Origin: Mycolicibacterium pulveris
Lineage (GTDB): Bacteria > Actinomycetota > Actinomycetes > Mycobacteriales > Mycobacteriaceae
NCBI RefSeq assembly: GCF_010725725.1
Contig: NZ_AP022599.1
Span: forward strand, 2,852,001-2,916,000
Direction of reading: 5' to 3'
DNA: 64,000 nucleotides
In this document: in pieces, positions 9,232 through 20,476 of the stretch
How the letters are laid out: the number at the start of each line of letters is the position of its first letter
Position numbering within the stretch: the stretch's first letter is position 1
The notes under the pieces: model-generated
The model's input: the letters and a program-made list of their open reading frames with translations, nothing else
What the model was told of the DNA's origin: nothing
Database searches by the model: none
Position numbers and translations under genes: made by a program

Positions 9232-11448
9232 ATGGCTCTGCGGATCTGCCCGTTGTGCGAGGCCACCTGCGGCCTGACGTTGACGATCGAGGACGGCCGG
9301 GTCACCGGCGCGCGCGGGGACCGCGAGGACGTCTTCAGCAAGGGGTTCATCTGCCCGAAAGGGGCGAGTTTCGCCGAACTCGACAATGACCCCGACCGGC
9401 TGAGCCGCCCGCTGGTGCGGCGCGACGGCGAGCTGACCGAAACCAGTTGGGAAGACGCGTTCGAGACGGTTGCCAATCGGCTAGGCACGGTCGTATCCGA
9501 GCACGGCGGGCCGTCGGTCGGCGTGTACCTGGGCAACCCGAACGCCCACACCATCGCCGGCGCCCTCTACCCGCCGCTGCTCGTGCGGGCGCTGGGCACG
9601 CGTCAGGTCTACTCGGCGAGCACCCTGGACCAGATGCCCAAACACGTCGCGCTGGGCCTGATGTTCGGCAGCCCCGTCGCGTTCACCGTCCCCGACCTCG
9701 ACCGCACCGACTACCTCGTCGTCATCGGCGCGAATCCCCTTGTCTCCAACGGCAGTTTGGCCACCGCCGCCGACTTCGGCGGCAAGCTGCGGGCGCTGCG
9801 CAAACGCGGCGGCCGCCTCGTCGTCATCGACCCGGCCCGCACCCGCACCGCAGAACTCGCCGACCGCCACCTCGCCCCCCGACCGGGCACCGACGCGGCG
9901 CTGCTGTTCGCCGTCGTGCACACCCTGTTCGACGAGGACCTGGTCGACCTGGGCGCGCTGGCGGGCTCCGTCAACGGCGTCGACGACGTGCGTGCGCTGG
10001 CCGCCGACTTCGCCCCGGAGGCCGTCGCGGCGTACTGCGGTGTGGCCGCCGACGACATCCGCCTGCTGGCCCGCGAGGTCGCGGCGGCGCCGTCAGCGGC
10101 GGTATACGGCCGAATCGGAACGTCCACAGTCGAATTCGGAACGATCGGCAGCTGGCTCGTCGACGTCGTCAACGTTCTGACCGGCAACCTCGACCGGCCC
10201 GGCGGGGCGATGTTCCCGCTGTCGCCCGTCGCTCCCGCGCCGCGACCGCCCAAGGCCGGCCGCGAATTCCGCACCGGCCGATGGCACAGCCGCGTCTCGG
10301 GACACCCCGAAGTGCTCTCGGAGTTTCCGGCCGCCGCGCTGGCCGAGGAGATCGAGACCCCCGGCAAGGGGCAGATCAAGGCGCTGATCACCATCGCGGG
10401 CAACCCGGTGCTGTCCGCGCCCGACGGCGAACGCCTCGACCGTGCGCTCGACGGCCTCGACTTCATGCTCGCTGTCGACCCGTACCTCAATGAGACCACA
10501 CGCCACGCCGACGTCATCCTGCCGCCCCCGCCGCCGTCGCGCAGCGCGCACTTCGACTTCGCGCTCAACAACCTCGCGGTGCGCAACAACGCGAGGTACT
10601 CACCGCCGGCACTGCCGCTGGGCGAGCGTCCCGACGAAGCCGAGATCCTGGCACGTATCGCGTTGATCCTGTATGGAATTGGTGCCGATCGTGATCCCGC
10701 ACTGGTCGACGAGCAGGTGATCGCCACGACGCTGACCGCCCAGACCGCGGACCCGCACTCACCCGTGGCCGGGCGCCCCGTCGACGAACTGACCGCGATG
10801 CTCGAGGACGGTCCGGGTTACGAGCGGCGTCTCGACATGATGCTGCGCCTCGGCCCCTACGGTGATGCGTTCGGCGCCAAACCCGACGGGCTGACGCTGG
10901 CCCGGCTCAAGGCCGCCCCGCACGGCATCGACCTCGGCCCGCTGCGACCGCGGCTGGCCCAGGTGCTGCGGACCTCAACGGGCCGAATCGAACTCGCCCC
11001 GCGCGCGTTGACCGCCGATGTGCCGCGGCTGCGAGCGGCGCTTCGCGAACGCGCCGACGGCTACCTGCTCGTCGGACGGCGGCACCTGCGCTCCAACAAC
11101 AGCTGGATGCACAACCTGCCCGCGCTGAACGGCGGCACCAACCGGTGCACGCTGCGCATTCATCCCGACGACGCCGCCGAACTCGGGCTGACCGACACCG
11201 ACGTCGCCGTCATCAAGGGCCCCGGCGGCGAGCTTTTGGCGCCGATCGAGTTGGAGCCGGGCATGCGCCGTGGCGTGGTGTCGCTGCCGCACGGCTGGGG
11301 GCACGACCGCGGCGGCACCGGACAGAAGGTCGCATCAAGCCGCCCGGGCGTCAACGTCAACCAGCTCAACGACGGAAACCGGCTCGATCCGCTGTCGGGA
11401 ACCGCTGTGCTCAACGGCGTTCCGGTGGACATTGCGCCCGCAGGCTGA
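9232..11448 (+). CDS. Molybdopterin-dependent oxidoreductase (formate dehydrogenase/nitrate reductase superfamily)
   Basis: 738-residue catalytic subunit of the DMSO-reductase superfamily. A [4Fe-4S] site is formed by C6, C9, C13 and C41. It is followed by the bis-MGD-binding core (LGNPNAHT, VVIGANPLVSNG, VIDPARTRTAE) and the C-terminal MoCo domain with RRHLRSNNSWMHNLP and HGWGHD. No twin-arginine signal is present, so it is predicted to be cytoplasmic. There is no neighbouring Fe-S, membrane or chaperone subunit. The residue ligating molybdenum cannot be assigned: the expected region reads SASTLDQMPKH, with no Cys or selenocysteine. The substrate is unknown. ATG 9232 begins the Cys motif. 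Confidence 0.85.
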   Translation: MALRICPLCEATCGLTLTIEDGRVTGARGDREDVFSKGFICPKGASFAELDNDPDRLSRPLVRRDGELTETSWEDAFETVANRLGTVVSEHGGPSVGVYLGNPNAHTIAGALYPPLLVRALGTRQVYSASTLDQMPKHVALGLMFGSPVAFTVPDLDRTDYLVVIGANPLVSNGSLATAADFGGKLRALRKRGGRLVVIDPARTRTAELADRHLAPRPGTDAALLFAVVHTLFDEDLVDLGALAGSVNGVDDVRALAADFAPEAVAAYCGVAADDIRLLAREVAAAPSAAVYGRIGTSTVEFGTIGSWLVDVVNVLTGNLDRPGGAMFPLSPVAPAPRPPKAGREFRTGRWHSRVSGHPEVLSEFPAAALAEEIETPGKGQIKALITIAGNPVLSAPDGERLDRALDGLDFMLAVDPYLNETTRHADVILPPPPPSRSAHFDFALNNLAVRNNARYSPPALPLGERPDEAEILARIALILYGIGADRDPALVDEQVIATTLTAQTADPHSPVAGRPVDELTAMLEDGPGYERRLDMMLRLGPYGDAFGAKPDGLTLARLKAAPHGIDLGPLRPRLAQVLRTSTGRIELAPRALTADVPRLRAALRERADGYLLVGRRHLRSNNSWMHNLPALNGGTNRCTLRIHPDDAAELGLTDTDVAVIKGPGGELLAPIELEPGMRRGVVSLPHGWGHDRGGTGQKVASSRPGVNVNQLNDGNRLDPLSGTAVLNGVPVDIAPAG

Positions 11449-11490
11449 GCCTTCCAGCGCTGAGCCGCCCAGCGCTGAGCCTTCCAGCGC
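11446..11490 (+). repeat. Three tandem 15-bp units
   Basis: TGAGCCTTCCAGCGC, TGAGCCGCCCAGCGC, TGAGCCTTCCAGCGC in direct succession. The first unit begins with the stop codon of the molybdopterin enzyme gene, and the last runs into the long palindrome that follows. Such short tandem units suggest slippage duplication. Confidence 0.85.
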
Positions 11491-11548
11491 GAGCAGACGT
11501 GAAAACCCCCAAATGCGGCGAAATAAGGGGGTCTACGCGACTGCTCGC
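11489..11548. repeat. Long imperfect palindrome between convergent genes (mycobacterial GCGAGCAGACG element)
   Basis: The left arm GCGAGCAGACGTGAAAACCC (11489-11508) is complementary, with a few mismatches, to the right arm ending at 11548 (GGGGGTCTACGCGACTGCTCGC without its first bases). The loop between them is AT-richer. It lies between the convergent molybdopterin enzyme gene and lpqG, where a bidirectional terminator is expected. The GCGAGCAGACG arm is a motif I recall from intergenic hairpins of other mycobacteria. Confidence 0.7.
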
Positions 11549-11567
11549 GCCTGGGTAGGCAACCCCG

Positions 11568-12323
11568 TCAGGTGAGTTCCCACACCACCGTCACGGTGAA
11601 CCCGACCGTCTGCTCGCCGGGTTCCAGTGGCACGGCGGCCATTTCGGCACCGCGTGGGGTCGGCAACGGGGTCGGCGGCTGTTGCTGACCGGTGGCCTCC
11701 GAGATCGAGATGACCTGGCCCAGATCCAGTCCCGACAACTCGGCGTACTGCTCGGCGCGGTCCCTGGCGTCCTCGAACGCCCGGCTTCTGGCGTCGCGGA
11801 CCAACTGGGAATCGTCCTCGAGCGAGTAGTTGACCGAATTGATCCGGGTCGCGTCGCCGCCGCTGCTGACGATCAGCGCCAGCGCCTGCGACGCGGCGTC
11901 GAGCTGGCGGATCTTGATGTCGATCGAATTGGTGGCCCGGTAACCGACGATGGTCTGCGGATTCGCGCCGCCGCCCGCGAACTGCGGCTGCAGGCTGACC
12001 TGCGAGGTGCTGATGTCCTTGCGGTCGACGCCGGCGTCGACCAGCGCGTCGATCACCGCCTGCTGGCGCTCGCTGGTCTGGTTCATCGCGCCGGTCACAT
12101 CGGGCGCGATGGACTCGATGGAGGCGTTGACGTTGAGGGTGTCCGGCTCGCCCTGCACCTCACCGGAACCCTGCACGGTAACGTGCCGCGCCTCGCCCTG
12201 CTCGCTGGAAACCGGTCCCGACGTCGCGTCGCAGCCCGCGACGGCGACGGTGAGCCCCGCCGCGGCGAGGACGAGCAGTCTGGTCGGTGTCTTCGCGCGT
12301 GCAGCGATCGGCATGCCAGGCAC
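11568..12323 (-). CDS. lpqG: Lipoprotein with SIMPL domain (LpqG)
   Basis: 251-residue secreted lipoprotein. An N-terminal hydrophobic segment ends in the lipobox VAGC, followed by one SIMPL (DUF541) domain with VTVQGSGEVQGEPD and the late FEDARDRAEQYAELSGL. In M. tuberculosis lpqG (Rv3623) also lies beside hpt, which supports the name. GTG 12323 starts seven bases after the stop of the alcohol dehydrogenase gene; ATG 12314 is an alternative. The biochemical role of SIMPL proteins is unclear. Here the gene is the last in a minus-strand operon with ephA and two oxidoreductases. Confidence 0.88.
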   Translation of the reverse strand: MPGMPIAARAKTPTRLLVLAAAGLTVAVAGCDATSGPVSSEQGEARHVTVQGSGEVQGEPDTLNVNASIESIAPDVTGAMNQTSERQQAVIDALVDAGVDRKDISTSQVSLQPQFAGGGANPQTIVGYRATNSIDIKIRQLDAASQALALIVSSGGDATRINSVNYSLEDDSQLVRDARSRAFEDARDRAEQYAELSGLDLGQVISISEATGQQQPPTPLPTPRGAEMAAVPLEPGEQTVGFTVTVVWELT

Positions 12324-12330
12324 GATACCG

Positions 12331-13353
12331 TCAGGGGGTCACCAGGACCTTGCAATGCTGGTCGGGATGCGCCAGGTCGTCGAACGCCGCGCTCACCCCG
12401 GCCAGGTCGACCTCGCCGGTGATCAGCGGTGCGACGTCGATCTCACCCTCCGCGATGGCCCGCAGCGACTCGCCGAACTCGTCGAAGTCGTAGGCGAATA
12501 CGAACTGCACGCTGATCTCCTTGGCGGTGCCGAAGAACGGCACCACGGTGTCGGGCTCCATGCACACGCCCGCCACCACCACCCGAGCGCCCGCGGGCGC
12601 CCGTCGCAGCACGTCGTTGAGGATGCCCGGCATCCCGACCGCCTCGAACACCACCGCGGGCGTCGCGACCTCAAACGGGGAACCCTGCGCGGGGTCGAGG
12701 GTTTCGTGAGCGCCCATCGTCTGGGACAGCTCCCGGCGCTTGAGCGAGAAGTCCGCGGCCACAATGTGTTCCACCCCACGGTGGCGCAGCGCGGCGATGA
12801 TGGCTATGCCGACCGGCCCGCAGCCGAGCACCAGCGCCGTTTCGCCGCGCGAGATGGCCGACTTGTTCACCGCGTGCAGCCCGACGGCCATCGGCTCGGT
12901 AAACGCGGCGTGGCGCGGATCCAGACCGTTGGGCACCGTGAGCAGCAGCGGCGCCGACAACAGCATCCGCTCGGCATAGCCGCCGATCGTGGTGTTGGAG
13001 TACACGATCGGCTCCACGCCGGTCGAGGTCAGCAGCGCCGGAACCGAGGTGATGATCGTGCCCGGTGCGGGGGCTTCGGTGTCGGGTCCGGCCTCGAGCA
13101 CTTCGGCGCTGAACTCGTGCCCGAGGTACACGTCACGCGAGAGGTCCAGCCGCATTGCGCCGTCACCGCCGGGCAGCCCCGTCATCTCGGCGCTGAGCTT
13201 CACCATGTCGTTGCCGTGCTTGGCGAAGTGCAGATCCGATCCGCAGATGCCGCACGCCTTGACGCCCACCAGCACCTGTCCGGGCCCGGGCACGGGTTCG
13301 GGGACGTCGTCGCGCAGCACCATGCGCCCGTTCCGTAAAACCGCGGCCCGCAT
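12331..13353 (-). CDS. Zinc-dependent alcohol dehydrogenase (MDR superfamily)
   Basis: 340-residue medium-chain dehydrogenase. CGICGSDLHF gives the catalytic-zinc Cys, and GHEFSAEV gives the His-Glu ligand pair. ALVLGCGPVGIAIIAAL is the Rossmann NAD(P)-binding motif. The four-Cys structural zinc lobe of classical ADHs is absent, so a single zinc is expected. The ATG overlaps the stop of the upstream LLM oxidoreductase gene (TGATG), so the two are translationally coupled. The substrate is unknown. Being downstream of an epoxide hydrolase and a flavin oxidoreductase, it may oxidise the diol or alcohol product. Confidence 0.88.
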   Translation of the reverse strand: MRAAVLRNGRMVLRDDVPEPVPGPGQVLVGVKACGICGSDLHFAKHGNDMVKLSAEMTGLPGGDGAMRLDLSRDVYLGHEFSAEVLEAGPDTEAPAPGTIITSVPALLTSTGVEPIVYSNTTIGGYAERMLLSAPLLLTVPNGLDPRHAAFTEPMAVGLHAVNKSAISRGETALVLGCGPVGIAIIAALRHRGVEHIVAADFSLKRRELSQTMGAHETLDPAQGSPFEVATPAVVFEAVGMPGILNDVLRRAPAGARVVVAGVCMEPDTVVPFFGTAKEISVQFVFAYDFDEFGESLRAIAEGEIDVAPLITGEVDLAGVSAAFDDLAHPDQHCKVLVTP

Positions 13354-14543
13354 CAGCTTTCCTGGTTCTTGAGCTCGTCGGTGTGCTCGGTGATCGCGTT
13401 GACGATCGCTTCGCCTGCCCGGCCCAGCAGCTGATCACGCATGTCCTTGGCCCAGTCGTGCGACGCCCGCGGCGCGGTCAACTGCCCCTTGAAGTGCGGG
13501 ATGACCTCTCGGGCGAACAGTTCATAGGAGTGGTAGGTCGCCTGCGGCGACGCCCAGTCATGGCCGAGCAGCAGCAGCGTGCCGAAGCCACCCGACTGCT
13601 CGAGCAGGTCGTGGATGTAGGTGACCGCGTCACCGGGTGTGCCGATGCAGCAGTTGCCTTTGGCCGCATACTCTGCGACGAACTCGCGCGGGGACTGCTG
13701 CTCGCCCTCGACGCTGTTGGACAGCGGGACGAACCCGGCGGCGCCGAAGTAGTTCGCGAAATCCTGCAGCCCGTAGGTGCAGTCCTCGATGGCCTGCTCG
13801 CGGGTGTCGGCCAGGTGCATGATCGACAACACCCGCCAGTTGCTGCGGTCGGGTTCTGGCCGACCCGACTTCTCGGCCTGGTCGACGACGACCTGCCAGG
13901 TGTTCTCCAAGGCGGCGTACCCGCCCGGCACCGACATCGACAACGAGAGCAGCGACGTGCCGAGCGCACCGGCCAGGCGCGGACCGGACGGTGAAATCAT
14001 TGCCGCTGTGGATATTTCGGGATAAGGCCAGGTGTATGGCCGGATGTGAAGTGCGGCGTCACGCAGGGTGAACCAGTCCGACGTCCTGGTGATCCGTTCG
14101 TCGGGTGTCGCGCGGAACAGGGCCAGGATCGCCTCCAGCGACTCCTGCATCATGCGGCGCTGATCGACCGGATCGATGCCCATCATGTAGGCGTCCGACG
14201 GCAGCGCGCCCGGTCCGGTGCCGAACATCACGCGCCCGCGGGTGATGTGGTCGAGCAACACCCAGCGGTCGGCCACCATCAGCGGGTGGTGGTAGGGCAG
14301 CGACACCACACCGGTGCCGAGCCGAATGTGCTTGGTGCGCTCGGCGGCTGCGGCGATGAACACCTCCGGGCAGGCGATCAGCTCGTACCCGCCGGAGTGG
14401 TGCTCGCCGAACCAGACCTCGTCGTATCCGAGCCGGTCCAGGGCCACCGTGCGGTCAAGGTCGTATTCCAAAGCGACCGTGGGGGATTGGCCGACGGGAT
14501 GAAACGGCGTGATGAACACCCCGAAGTTCAACGGACGCGTCAT
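13353..14543 (-). CDS. LLM-class flavin-dependent oxidoreductase
   Basis: 396-residue luciferase-like monooxygenase (FMN or F420 binding), homologous to M. tuberculosis Rv3618, which also neighbours ephA. Visible family features are the N-terminal NFGVFITPFHP, DEVWFGEHHSGGYE, TKHIRLGTGVVSLPYHHPLMVADR and GRVMFGTGPGALPSDA. The C-terminal GTPGDAVTYIHDLLEQSGGFGTLLLLGHDWA is also typical. The ATG directly abuts the ephA stop codon, and its own stop overlaps the next gene, so it is the middle of a tight operon. Whether FMN or F420 is used cannot be decided from the sequence. Confidence 0.9.
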   Translation of the reverse strand: MTRPLNFGVFITPFHPVGQSPTVALEYDLDRTVALDRLGYDEVWFGEHHSGGYELIACPEVFIAAAAERTKHIRLGTGVVSLPYHHPLMVADRWVLLDHITRGRVMFGTGPGALPSDAYMMGIDPVDQRRMMQESLEAILALFRATPDERITRTSDWFTLRDAALHIRPYTWPYPEISTAAMISPSGPRLAGALGTSLLSLSMSVPGGYAALENTWQVVVDQAEKSGRPEPDRSNWRVLSIMHLADTREQAIEDCTYGLQDFANYFGAAGFVPLSNSVEGEQQSPREFVAEYAAKGNCCIGTPGDAVTYIHDLLEQSGGFGTLLLLGHDWASPQATYHSYELFAREVIPHFKGQLTAPRASHDWAKDMRDQLLGRAGEAIVNAITEHTDELKNQES

Positions 14544-15527
14544 CTACAGCTCCAATCGCTTCACAAACTCGATGAGTTCGACGTTCACCTCGGCGGCACG
14601 CTCCTGCTGGATCCAGTGACCCGCGCCCTCGATCATCACCTCGCGGTAGTCGCCGGACACCATGTCGCGGACGCGGTGACGGGGCGTGTAGGCCAAGGTC
14701 GGGTCGGCGGTGCCGCCGATGAACAACGCGGGCACGGTGATGGTGGCGGCCGGAACCCCGGACGGGTTGGGCGCGGTCAGCTCCCAGTTGCGGTCGAAAC
14801 AGCGATACCAGTTCAACGGCGCGGTGAACCCGTGCTTGGTGAACTCGGCGACGTAGTGGTCGAACTCGTCCTGGCTCAGCCAGTCGGGCAGGCCGCCCGG
14901 CTCGGGGATGCGCTCGATGAAGCCTTCCGGGCCCGGTTGGATCATGCGCAGCGCCGCGGCCTCATCGGAGGAGGTCGTCAACGAGCCGAACAGCTTGCGC
15001 ATCGTGGTGGCCGGGTCGCGGTTGAGGTCCTCGTCGGCGGGGCCGGGTTGCTGGAAGTACAGGATGTAGAAGAAGTTGTCGCCGAACATCTTGCGGAACG
15101 CCTGGGTGGTCGGCACCCGCGACCGAGGCACCGGCGGCACGCTCAGCCCGGCCACCCCGGCGAACCGGTCCGGATGCAGCAGCGGCGCCGCCCAGGCCAC
15201 CACGCCGCCGAAGTCGTGGCCGACGATCGCCGCGCGTTCGGCGCCGACGTCGTCGAGCAGGCCCACGATGTCGGCGCTGAGCTCGACGACGGTGTAGGCG
15301 TCGATCGCGTCGGGCTTCGACGATCCGCCGTAACCGCGCTGGTCGGGCGCCAGCACGTGAAAGCCGGCTTCGGCCAGCGCCGGGATCTGGTGCCGCCATG
15401 AGTAGGCCAGTTCGGGGAAGCCGTGGGCCAGCACCACCAGCGGAGCGCCGCGTTCGCCGGCCTCGACCACCCGCAGTTGCACGCCGTTGGTTTCGACTAA
15501 CCGCTCGGTCGGGGTGAGCACGGTCAC
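14544..15527 (-). CDS. ephA: Epoxide hydrolase, alpha/beta-hydrolase fold
   Basis: 327-residue soluble epoxide hydrolase, close in length and neighbourhood to M. tuberculosis EphA (Rv3617). Features are the oxyanion-hole motif HGFPE, the nucleophile elbow GHDFGG (Asp nucleophile), the lid tyrosines, and a late GAGHWIQQE with the catalytic His. GTG 15527 (start MTVLTPTERLVETNG) is preferred; the long in-frame region before it is repeat-derived and lacks homology. It is first in a minus-strand operon with the LLM oxidoreductase, alcohol dehydrogenase and lpqG. It hydrolyses epoxides, probably lipid or xenobiotic, to diols. Confidence 0.9.
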   Translation of the reverse strand: MTVLTPTERLVETNGVQLRVVEAGERGAPLVVLAHGFPELAYSWRHQIPALAEAGFHVLAPDQRGYGGSSKPDAIDAYTVVELSADIVGLLDDVGAERAAIVGHDFGGVVAWAAPLLHPDRFAGVAGLSVPPVPRSRVPTTQAFRKMFGDNFFYILYFQQPGPADEDLNRDPATTMRKLFGSLTTSSDEAAALRMIQPGPEGFIERIPEPGGLPDWLSQDEFDHYVAEFTKHGFTAPLNWYRCFDRNWELTAPNPSGVPAATITVPALFIGGTADPTLAYTPRHRVRDMVSGDYREVMIEGAGHWIQQERAAEVNVELIEFVKRLEL

Positions 15528-15545
15528 TACCAAAGCACAGTCCGC

Positions 15546-15622
15546 TCGCCGAGTGTGAGGCCGAGTGTGAGGTTGTCGCACGCCGCGAGCGCTTGGGGCG
15601 TGCGGGTAACCCACGTTCGGCG
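15546..15622. repeat. Dispersed intergenic repeat, family B, copy 1
   Basis: The region contains CGCCGAGTGTGAGG (with a partial duplication of GCCGAGTGTGAGG), GGTTGTCGCACGC and GGGCGTGCGGGTAACCCACG. The reverse complement of 43318-43382 carries the same blocks in the same order, including GGCGTGCGGGTAACCCACGT. It lies between ephA and ftsH, immediately upstream of the divergent genes. Confidence 0.7.
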
Positions 15623-15758
15623 GCAGCCGGGGTCGGCACCCGTCGGGAACCTTGATTCGTTGGTCTAGCGGTAGCCTGGAAGTTCCTAGCTGCACGTATC
15701 GGAAGGAGACCGGCCGCGGGCGGCCGAAACACATGACGCCGACGAAGGCCGAGGCTTG

Positions 15759-18080
<2,322 letters not shown>

Positions 18081-18104
18081 CATCCGGCGCTACAGGAGGC
18101 GTAA

Positions 18105-18728
18105 ATGACGCGGTCGCACCGCAATTCGGTCACCATCTCACCCGGTACGTTCTCGCCCGCGACATTCGATCAGGTGCGCGCGGAGGCGGCGGTTCGCGAG
18201 CTGCTGATCGCTGTGGGCGAGGACCCCGACCGGCATGGGCTCGAGCAGACCCCGGCCCGGGTGGCGCGCGCGTATCGGGAGTTGTTCGCCGGTCTGTACA
18301 CCGACCCGGATACCGTGCTGGACACCACGTTCGACGAACAGCACGACGAACTGGTGCTGGTCAAACAGATCCCGTTGTACTCCACGTGCGAACATCACCT
18401 GGTGTCGTTTCACGGCGCCGCACACGTCGGCTATATCCCGGGCGCCGACGGCCGGGTGACCGGTCTGTCCAAGATCGCGCGCCTCGTCGACCTGTACGCC
18501 AAACGTCCGCAGGTGCAGGAACGGTTGACTGGACAGATCGCAGATGCGTTGATGCGCAAGCTCGATCCGCGCGGCGTGATCGTCGTGATCGAGGCCGAGC
18601 ATCTGTGCATGGCGATGCGCGGCGTTCGAAAGCCGGGCGCCATCACCACCACATCCGCGGTACGCGGACAGTTCAAATGCGATGCGGCATCGCGCGCCGA
18701 GGCGCTGGATCTGATCCTTCGGAAGTGA
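18105..18728 (+). CDS. folE: GTP cyclohydrolase I
   Basis: 207-residue enzyme for the first step of folate synthesis, GTP to 7,8-dihydroneopterin triphosphate. The zinc ligands are visible in [13 protein letters not shown] (Cys, His) and EHLCMAMRG (second Cys). The substrate segments [23 protein letters not shown] and [14 protein letters not shown] complete the family signature. A strong AGGAGG precedes ATG 18105. It starts 24 bases after ftsH, and its stop overlaps the folP start (GTGA). It functions as a homodecamer in known relatives. Confidence 0.97.
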   Translation: MTRSHRNSVTISPGTFSPATFDQVRAEAAVRELLIAVGEDPDRHGLEQTPARVARAYRELFAGLYTDPDTVLDTTFDEQHDELVLVKQIPLYSTCEHHLVSFHGAAHVGYIPGADGRVTGLSKIARLVDLYAKRPQVQERLTGQIADALMRKLDPRGVIVVIEAEHLCMAMRGVRKPGAITTTSAVRGQFKCDAASRAEALDLILRK

Positions 18729-19591
18729 GCCCGCCCAGCCTCATGGTCCGTCCGGAAACGCACGTGCAGGTCATGGGGGTCGTGAACGTCACCGACGACT
18801 CGTTCTCCGACGGGGGGTTGTTCCTCGACCGCGACCGCGCGGTCGAACATGGGCTGGCGATGGCCGCCGACGGCGCCCAGATCATCGACGTCGGCGGCGA
18901 GTCGACGCGGCCAGGCGCCACCCGCATCGATCCCAAGATCGAAACATCGCGCGTGCTACCGGTGATCAAAGAGCTTGCTGCACAGGGACTCACGATCAGC
19001 ATCGACACCATGCACGCCGAGGTCGCCCGCGCTGCGCTGGAGAACGGCGCCAAGATCGTCAACGACGTCTCCGGCGGCCGCGCAGACCCGAACATGGCGC
19101 CGTTGCTGGCCGACGCCAAGGTGCCCTGGGTGCTGATGCACTGGCGTTCGGTCAACGCCGAACGACCGCACGAGGTGCCCGCCTACCGCGACGTGGTCGC
19201 CGACGTGCGGGCCGAACTGCTCGCCAACGTCGACACCGCCGTGGCGGCCGGCGTCGACCCTGGACACCTGATCATCGACCCCGGCCTGGGTTTCGCCAAG
19301 ACCGGACAACACAATTGGACGCTGTTGCGCGCGCTGCCCGAGTTCGTCGCCACCGGAATCCCGGTCCTCGTTGGCGCCTCGCGCAAGCGTTTCCTCGGCA
19401 CGCTGCTGGCCGATGCCGCCGGGCAACCGCGCCCGCCCGACGGGCGGGAAACCGCGACCGCGGTGATCTCGGCGCTGGCCGGACTGCACGGCGCGTGGGG
19501 GGTGCGGGTGCACGACGTGCGGGCCTCGGTCGACGCCCTCAAGGTGTTGCAAGCGTGGTCATCGGAGACGGGGGGCGAACCCGGTGGCTGA
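18725..19591 (+). CDS. folP: Dihydropteroate synthase
   Basis: 288-residue TIM-barrel enzyme joining p-aminobenzoate to dihydropterin pyrophosphate; the sulfonamide target. Motifs are [15 protein letters not shown] (N-terminal pterin loop), [17 protein letters not shown], and the late [15 protein letters not shown] 18725 is chosen: it overlaps the folE stop as GTGA and gives the MSP start seen in M. tuberculosis FolP1. An internal ATG six codons on is less likely. It overlaps folB by eight bases. Confidence 0.96.
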   Translation: MSPPSLMVRPETHVQVMGVVNVTDDSFSDGGLFLDRDRAVEHGLAMAADGAQIIDVGGESTRPGATRIDPKIETSRVLPVIKELAAQGLTISIDTMHAEVARAALENGAKIVNDVSGGRADPNMAPLLADAKVPWVLMHWRSVNAERPHEVPAYRDVVADVRAELLANVDTAVAAGVDPGHLIIDPGLGFAKTGQHNWTLLRALPEFVATGIPVLVGASRKRFLGTLLADAAGQPRPPDGRETATAVISALAGLHGAWGVRVHDVRASVDALKVLQAWSSETGGEPGG

Positions 19592-19967
19592 CCGAATCGA
19601 GTTGCACGGCTTGACTGTTCGCGGTCACCATGGCGTCTTCGAGCATGAACGCCGCGACGGTCAGGACTTCGTCGTCGACATCACTGTGTGGGCGGACCTG
19701 GCACCGGCCGCGGCCAGCGACGACCTGGCCGACACCATCGACTACGGCGCGCTGGCCAAGTTGGCCGCCGATATCGTCGCCGGGCCGGCGCGCAACCTGA
19801 TCGAGACGGTGGCAGGCGAGATCGCCGACGCGGTCATGGCCGACGGCCGCGTGCATGCGGCCGAGGTCGCGGTGCACAAACCCGGCGCACCCATTCCGTT
19901 GGACTTCGCCGACGTCGCGGTGGTGGCGCGACGGTCCCGGCGCGAAGGTGCAGGCGGCAACGCGTGA
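19584..19967 (+). CDS. folB: Dihydroneopterin aldolase
   Basis: 127-residue aldolase of folate synthesis, cleaving dihydroneopterin to 6-hydroxymethyl-dihydropterin. The family start [21 protein letters not shown] (catalytic-region His/Glu) and the late VHKPGAPIP with the conserved Lys are present. GTG 19584 lies within the end of folP, and the stop overlaps folK (GTGA), so expression is coupled to both neighbours. The usual small T-fold length. Confidence 0.95.
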   Translation: MADRIELHGLTVRGHHGVFEHERRDGQDFVVDITVWADLAPAAASDDLADTIDYGALAKLAADIVAGPARNLIETVAGEIADAVMADGRVHAAEVAVHKPGAPIPLDFADVAVVARRSRREGAGGNA

Positions 19968-20476
19968 CCCGGGTGGTGCTGTCGATCGGCTCGAACATAG
20001 GTGATCGGCGCGCGAGGCTGCAGTCGGTCGTCGACGGCCTCGCCGGCGCGGTGCGGGTGGTGTCGCCGGTCTACGAGACCGAGCCGTGGGGCGGGGTGGC
20101 ACAGGACCCGTTCCTCAACGCGGTGGTGATCGCCGAGGATCCGGGCCGCGACGCACCCGGATGGTTGCGCCGCGCCCAGGAGTTGGAGCGCGCCGCCGAG
20201 CGGGTGCGCGCCGAACGCTGGGGACCCCGCACGCTCGACGTGGATCTGATCACCTGCCGTGAGGAAGACCGCGAGGTGGTCTGTAGCGACGACGATCTGA
20301 CGTTGCCGCACCCGCGTGCTCATCAGCGCGCGTTCGTGCTCGTCCCGTGGCTCGCCGTGCAACCCGACGCGACGCTGACCGTCGACGGGGTCACCCACCC
20401 GGTGCGAGACCTGCTCGCCGCGCTGGACCCCGACGACCGTGCCGGGGTGCGACTGACCGAGCTGACGCTGAGCTGA
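19964..20476 (+). CDS. folK: 6-hydroxymethyl-7,8-dihydropterin pyrophosphokinase
   Basis: 170-residue HPPK that pyrophosphorylates hydroxymethyl-dihydropterin before folP acts. It shows SIGSNIGDR near the N-terminus, VYETEPWGG, and the signature [12 protein letters not shown] with the Mg-binding Asp pair, then [16 protein letters not shown] 19964 overlaps the folB stop, and the TGATG at its end overlaps the next gene, so this is a tight folE-folP-folB-folK operon. Confidence 0.95.
   Translation: MTRVVLSIGSNIGDRRARLQSVVDGLAGAVRVVSPVYETEPWGGVAQDPFLNAVVIAEDPGRDAPGWLRRAQELERAAERVRAERWGPRTLDVDLITCREEDREVVCSDDDLTLPHPRAHQRAFVLVPWLAVQPDATLTVDGVTHPVRDLLAALDPDDRAGVRLTELTLS

Noticed and set aside
15650..15690. 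tRNA-like TGGTCTAGCGGTAGCC before ftsH
   Set aside because: It resembles a tRNA D-arm only. No anticodon arm, T-arm (GGTTCAAATCC type) or acceptor pairing follows.
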